Shown here one piece after another: positions 60,801 to 64,000 of a stretch of DNA of 64,000 bases. The position numbers were made by a program, and so were the translations under genes. This DNA comes from Polytrichum commune. Lineage: Eukaryota > Streptophyta > Polytrichopsida > Polytrichales > Polytrichaceae. The notes under the pieces were generated by a model that worked only from the letters and a program-made list of their open reading frames with translations, had not been told where the DNA came from and ran no database searches. The number at the start of each line of letters is the position of its first letter. Within the stretch, counting starts at the first letter, position 1. The DNA is taken from assembly GCA_950295325.1 (NCBI GenBank), contig OX485805.1, positions 45,034,758 to 45,098,757 of the forward strand, given 5' to 3'.

Positions 60801-61126
60801 AGTTTATGCCTTGCATTGCAACGGCATCATGGTGACCAGTTATTGTCTCTGGGGACAGAGGATTCTGGTCAGGGGCCACAGCGGTCCACATCCATGGAGG
60901 AGGGAATTGAGGTTAGGGTTGGAGAAGCCGAACGAATCTTTCGATTCAAGCAGCAGGTGATGGAGGAGCTCCGAGCTCAACGGGTTTATACTGCTTTGGC
61001 TTCTTTACCTCCGGTGGTGGCTTCATCATCACATATTGGTGGTGATGAAGAGGGGATGGACTCTATTGCTAGCACAGGGGTTGGGGCACGGTTAATGCCC
61101 CCTCATCTCAATAGAAGTTAGAGTCT
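60801..61126 (+). pseudogene. Linker between methyltransferase and reverse transcriptase
   Basis: Open in the methyltransferase frame to 61121 (MEEGIEVRVGEAERIFRFKQ, probably helical), then a frameshift near 61119 into the reverse transcriptase frame. No named domain. Confidence 0.5.
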
Positions 61127-62140
61127 GTGCCAACACCAGGTGGTTCCCCTTTGGTGGAGAGCGAGACCACAAAGTTTGATGATTGGCCATTGGAATTAGG
61201 CCATCATCTCACTGGTGCTAAGGCACGGAAAGTACGAGCATTTATTTGCTCGTACCGTAGGTGTTTTGCTTTTAGCTTTCAGGATCTTGAAGGTTATAAA
61301 GAAAAACCCATCCACATTCAGTTGGAGGACGAGCATCCCATTTTTTGGAGACCTTATAGGCTTAGTGTTTCCGAACGGATTGGCGTTTAGGCACGTTGCC
61401 GAGAGCTCTTGGCAGCGAGGCTAATCGAACTTTCCAATGGGGAGTATGCTTGTGCTACGGTTATGCCATCAAAGAAGGATAACTTTGGCAATTGGACGGA
61501 GAAGCGGATGTGCGGGGATTACCGTCCAGTTAATCGGAAGACCAAGTCGGATCGGTATCCCATACCAATCCCGGAAGAGTTGTTCGATGCCATCAGATTT
61601 TTTCAGGTCTTTAGCACCTTGGACTTGAGATCCGGCTATCACTAGCTTCCATTACTTATGGGAGATCGAGTGGAAACCGCATTCTGGGAGTTGATGAAGA
61701 TGGGAATGATCAACTTTACCATTGCAAGTTTCTTCCATTTGGCCTGAAGAATGCACCTGCTGAGTTTCAGAGGGTGATGGACCAGGTCCTCTCTGGCTTG
61801 CCCTTTGCTCGGTGTTACATAGACGATGTGATCATCTTCAGTAAGACACCACATGAGCATGTGAGGCATCTGCAAGCTGTTTTTGAACGGTTGCAGCGGT
61901 GGGCATTGCGCTTTCACCACGGTAAGTGCAAGTTTTTCTATGACCGGCTGGTATATCTGAGGCATATGATTGTTCCAGGAGGTCTTGGGGTACAACAAGC
62001 TAAGGTGGACGCTTTGCAGAAGATACCAGCACCGGTCGATGTACCAAGACTTCGTACTTTCTTGAGTTTGGCGAATTACTATCGGCGATTCGTCAAGAAC
62101 TTTAGCTTGATTGCCAAGTCGCTCACCATTCTCTCACGAG
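61127..62140 (+). pseudogene. Gypsy-type reverse transcriptase, broken
   Basis: Frame 61127-61682 gives the fingers and palm start: IHIQLEDEHPIFWRPYRLS, KRMCGDYRPVNRKTKSDRYP, FSTLDLRSGYH. TAGs at 61388 and 61645 interrupt it. A frameshift near 61685 leads to the palm with catalytic YIDD (61816-61827), then thumb and connection (FLSLANYYRRFVKNFS). A second frameshift near 62150 leads to RNase H. The catalytic Asp pair is intact. It copies element RNA into cDNA in the family; this copy is dead. Confidence 0.9.
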
Positions 62141-62149
62141 CAAGGACCA

Positions 62150-62358
62150 ACCGTGGACTTGGGGTCGTGAGCAGCAACAGTCATTTGAGACATTGAAGCA
62201 GAAACTGAGTACGACTCCAATGCTTCGACGTCCAGATGTATCCAAATCTTTCCAGTTGCATACGGACTGGAGCTCATTGTGTTTGGGAGCAGTTCTCACT
62301 CAGAACGATGACTTTGGCCGGGAGTATGTTGTTGCTTACGCGTCGCGAAGCAACAACA
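62150..62358 (+). pseudogene. RNase H start, truncated
   Basis: KSFQLHTDWSSLCLGAVLTQ carries the first catalytic Asp of the gypsy RNase H (TDWS), followed by EYVVAYASRSNNN. Similarity stops at about 62358; the remaining active-site residues, integrase and 3' LTR are absent. The sequence beyond is unrelated AT-rich DNA. Confidence 0.85.
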
Positions 62359-62887
62359 ACACTATATTCGTTAAATTGAGACTTTCTCTAGTCTCAAATT
62401 AATGTATGGATCAAACAACATGAAGATGCCCGAAACTATATTGTCAACAATCTCAAATATATTAAATGTTCTAATATCCCAAATCTATGATGTGCGGACA
62501 TAAGCACATATGGTAGAGCACTCGACACTAACTTCATTAACAAAAACACATTGGGTAGAGCATTCCAAACAAGTTTCATCCAAAAAACATATAAATTTAT
62601 TTCTATTATTAGCATGCTCAATAGAATATAGACATTGCAACATACAAAGTGCATGTAATAAATGCATATTTCTTCAATCGACAATATAGTCCCAAACATA
62701 ATAATAAGATGAACTTCATATTTTTATGAAATATAGTAAATGGATATTCATCCAACTCCAAACAATATAGTATTCGTAAGTTCAACCCAAACTCTGCCCT
62801 AATTTTGAAGAGCACACATATGAGTAATTTATATTGCTATAATTACGTATTAAACTATAATCATGCTAACACAATCCTACCAACTTC
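62359..62887. other. AT-rich stretch, nothing recognised
   Basis: No coding or repeat structure seen between the truncated retroelement and the minus-strand transposon gene. Confidence 0.5.
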
Positions 62888-64000
62888 TCATTCAACGTGG
62901 GTTGCTTTTTGTGCAATCCGAGCAAGGTTGTCTTTTGCAAAAGTTATGTACTTTTGAGGGATGGACACTGTTCCACTATGGTTTTTCCGTGGTTTCCATG
63001 CTATGAATATGGAATTTGTATCTACCCAAGATGGACCGTGCTCAGAATCCACCTTCCACCGAAAGTTTTGGTTTGTATCCCAGCCTGTATAATGCCGAAT
63101 CACATCTTCATTCCGTGTTGTCGGTCAGTAATACTCCACTTGTATTTGTTGAAAATGAGGGCTAGAAGTTGTAAAATTTGGTTTAGACAAAGCTTTTGCC
63201 ACCCACACTGGCTTCGTATATATCTCATCTCCATGACGCAAAATAAGCATATAGCCTTCATGACAATCCACTGCAATGCGGAAAGATGGTGGGGGACGAC
63301 TACTTGCAGGTCCCACGTAATGGTCGTCCACATCAAACTCCTCTCGAACCTCTCAATTTCCCAAAAGACTAGCCTCCGAAGCTTGTACATCGACTCGTGT
63401 TTGTGGCCAAAATCCGTGCCTCAAAGTATGAGGGCTATCTTGGTGGAGGTCTGCCAAGGCGGCACGAATACGTGTCCAATAATGTATCCAACTCCCGTAA
63501 CGATGCCAAAATGATCCACCAACATCCGCTATCTTCAAACTCTCCCAATATTGTATGAAGCCCAATATTCCCTTCAAAATATCCTCCAAATTCTTCATGG
63601 CTATTGGCTTGCAAGGCCTAGGCTCTCCATCCGGTAACATCGTCTTCCCATCCGCATCCACGCGCCATACAAGGAGACCCTCTGGCGGGCTCCAGTCTTG
63701 TGTCGTGCACAACAACTTGTATTGCATGGCAGGGTCACCATCGTCACTCATGTAGAAGCGGAATTGTTGTGCCTTCGTATGCCCGATCAATAGGTGAGCT
63801 CCACTTCGAATATAAGGTTCTATAAATGCTTTGAAATCTGGCACCTCCTCGATCATATGGGGGATGACGGGAACGTTCTCCAAATTCATGTACGACTTCA
63901 TCAATAACGGGATTGTTGGAAAATCCTCCTCCCGCAATTTCATGCTCCACCGCCCAAAAGATGCATCAATATCATCGTGCGTGTGGCCTACCAATAGGAA
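62888..64000 (-). pseudogene. DUF7869-like transposon protein, C-terminal part, broken
   Basis: Minus strand, entering from beyond the right edge. VGHTHDDIDASFGRWSMKL and IPVIPHMIEEVPDFKAFI resemble the DUF7869 domain, common in bryophyte repeats and in other eukaryotic transposons; the assignment is from memory. The frame is uninterrupted except for two TGA codons, at 63353-63355 and about 63122-63125, and continues in the same frame to the stop at 62888. Both TGA codons fit C-to-T change of CGA. The N-terminus lies outside the window. The biochemical role of the family is not established; association with DNA transposons is inference. Confidence 0.6.

Larger units (their letters stand above)
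53170..62358 (+). mobile_element. Ty3/gypsy-type LTR retrotransposon encoding a DNA methyltransferase, decayed
   Basis: Order on the plus strand: possible 5' LTR (about 53170-54083), possible primer-binding site (about 54086), gag (about 54105-56967), aspartic protease (about 58550-59435), C5-methyltransferase (59436-60800), linker, reverse transcriptase (61127-62140), RNase H start (62150-62358). No integrase and no 3' LTR: the element stops abruptly in RNase H. Three insertions interrupt it: about 54490-55440, 55836-56104 and about 56968-58545. Protease to linker (58880-61121) shares one reading frame, broken only by stop codons. The reverse transcriptase type (GYH.LPL, YIDD, FL.LANYYRRF) is gypsy-like. 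The left border is not determined because there is only one LTR in the window. Confidence 0.8.

Overview
The window is nuclear DNA of a land plant, most likely a bryophyte and probably a moss. Three things point there: a protein kinase-NB-ARC-LRR resistance gene (a fusion best known from mosses), a DUF7869-like transposon protein, and plant-type CACTA, PIF/Harbinger, hAT, SINE and Ty3/gypsy elements. The species is not certain. There is one apparently intact host gene; almost everything else is transposable-element (TE) DNA in various stages of decay. I saw no rRNA, tRNA or CRISPR array.

Layout. 1-1165: broken end of an LRR array from a second resistance-gene paralogue. 1201-8401: a complete CACTA (En/Spm-type) transposon with 29-bp terminal inverted repeats (TIRs), a 3-bp target-site duplication (TSD) CAA, subterminal TATGACT motifs, a multi-exon minus-strand gene, a large CA-rich minisatellite and palindromic repeats. 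8.4-24.4 kb: AT-rich, gene-free DNA with small DNA transposons (PIF/Harbinger-like elements with TTA/TAA duplications, an end of a second CACTA element, a foldback element with a PIF element nested in its arm). 24.5-28.8 kb: a GC-rich, strikingly CCGG-dense element carrying a broken gag-like gene on the minus strand. 28.8-42.3 kb: AT-rich mosaic of repeats, hAT-like MITEs with 8-bp duplications, a SINE and a segmental duplication.

42348-47806 is the main gene: exon 1 encodes a helical N-terminus, a kinase and a hydrophobic segment; exon 2 the NB-ARC; exon 3 about 27 LRRs built as 144-bp units in a 576-bp higher-order repeat. The LRR array runs on, out of frame, to about 48.24 kb, and the same unit family makes up the left-edge fragment, so this is the remains of a tandem resistance-gene cluster.

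51.2-53.1 kb holds a hAT fragment. From about 53.2 to 62.36 kb lies a decayed Ty3/gypsy-type LTR retrotransposon in the order gag, aspartic protease, C5 cytosine-DNA methyltransferase, reverse transcriptase, RNase H. The methyltransferase domain sits in the same reading frame as the protease and keeps recognisable motifs I, IV, VI, VIII and X. This retroelement-encoded DNA methyltransferase is the most unusual thing in the window. The copy is dead: multiple stops, frameshifts, three insertions, and truncation inside RNase H. Most of its stops are explained by C-to-T changes, as expected of heavily methylated DNA. The right edge (62888-64000, minus strand) is a broken DUF7869-like transposon gene.
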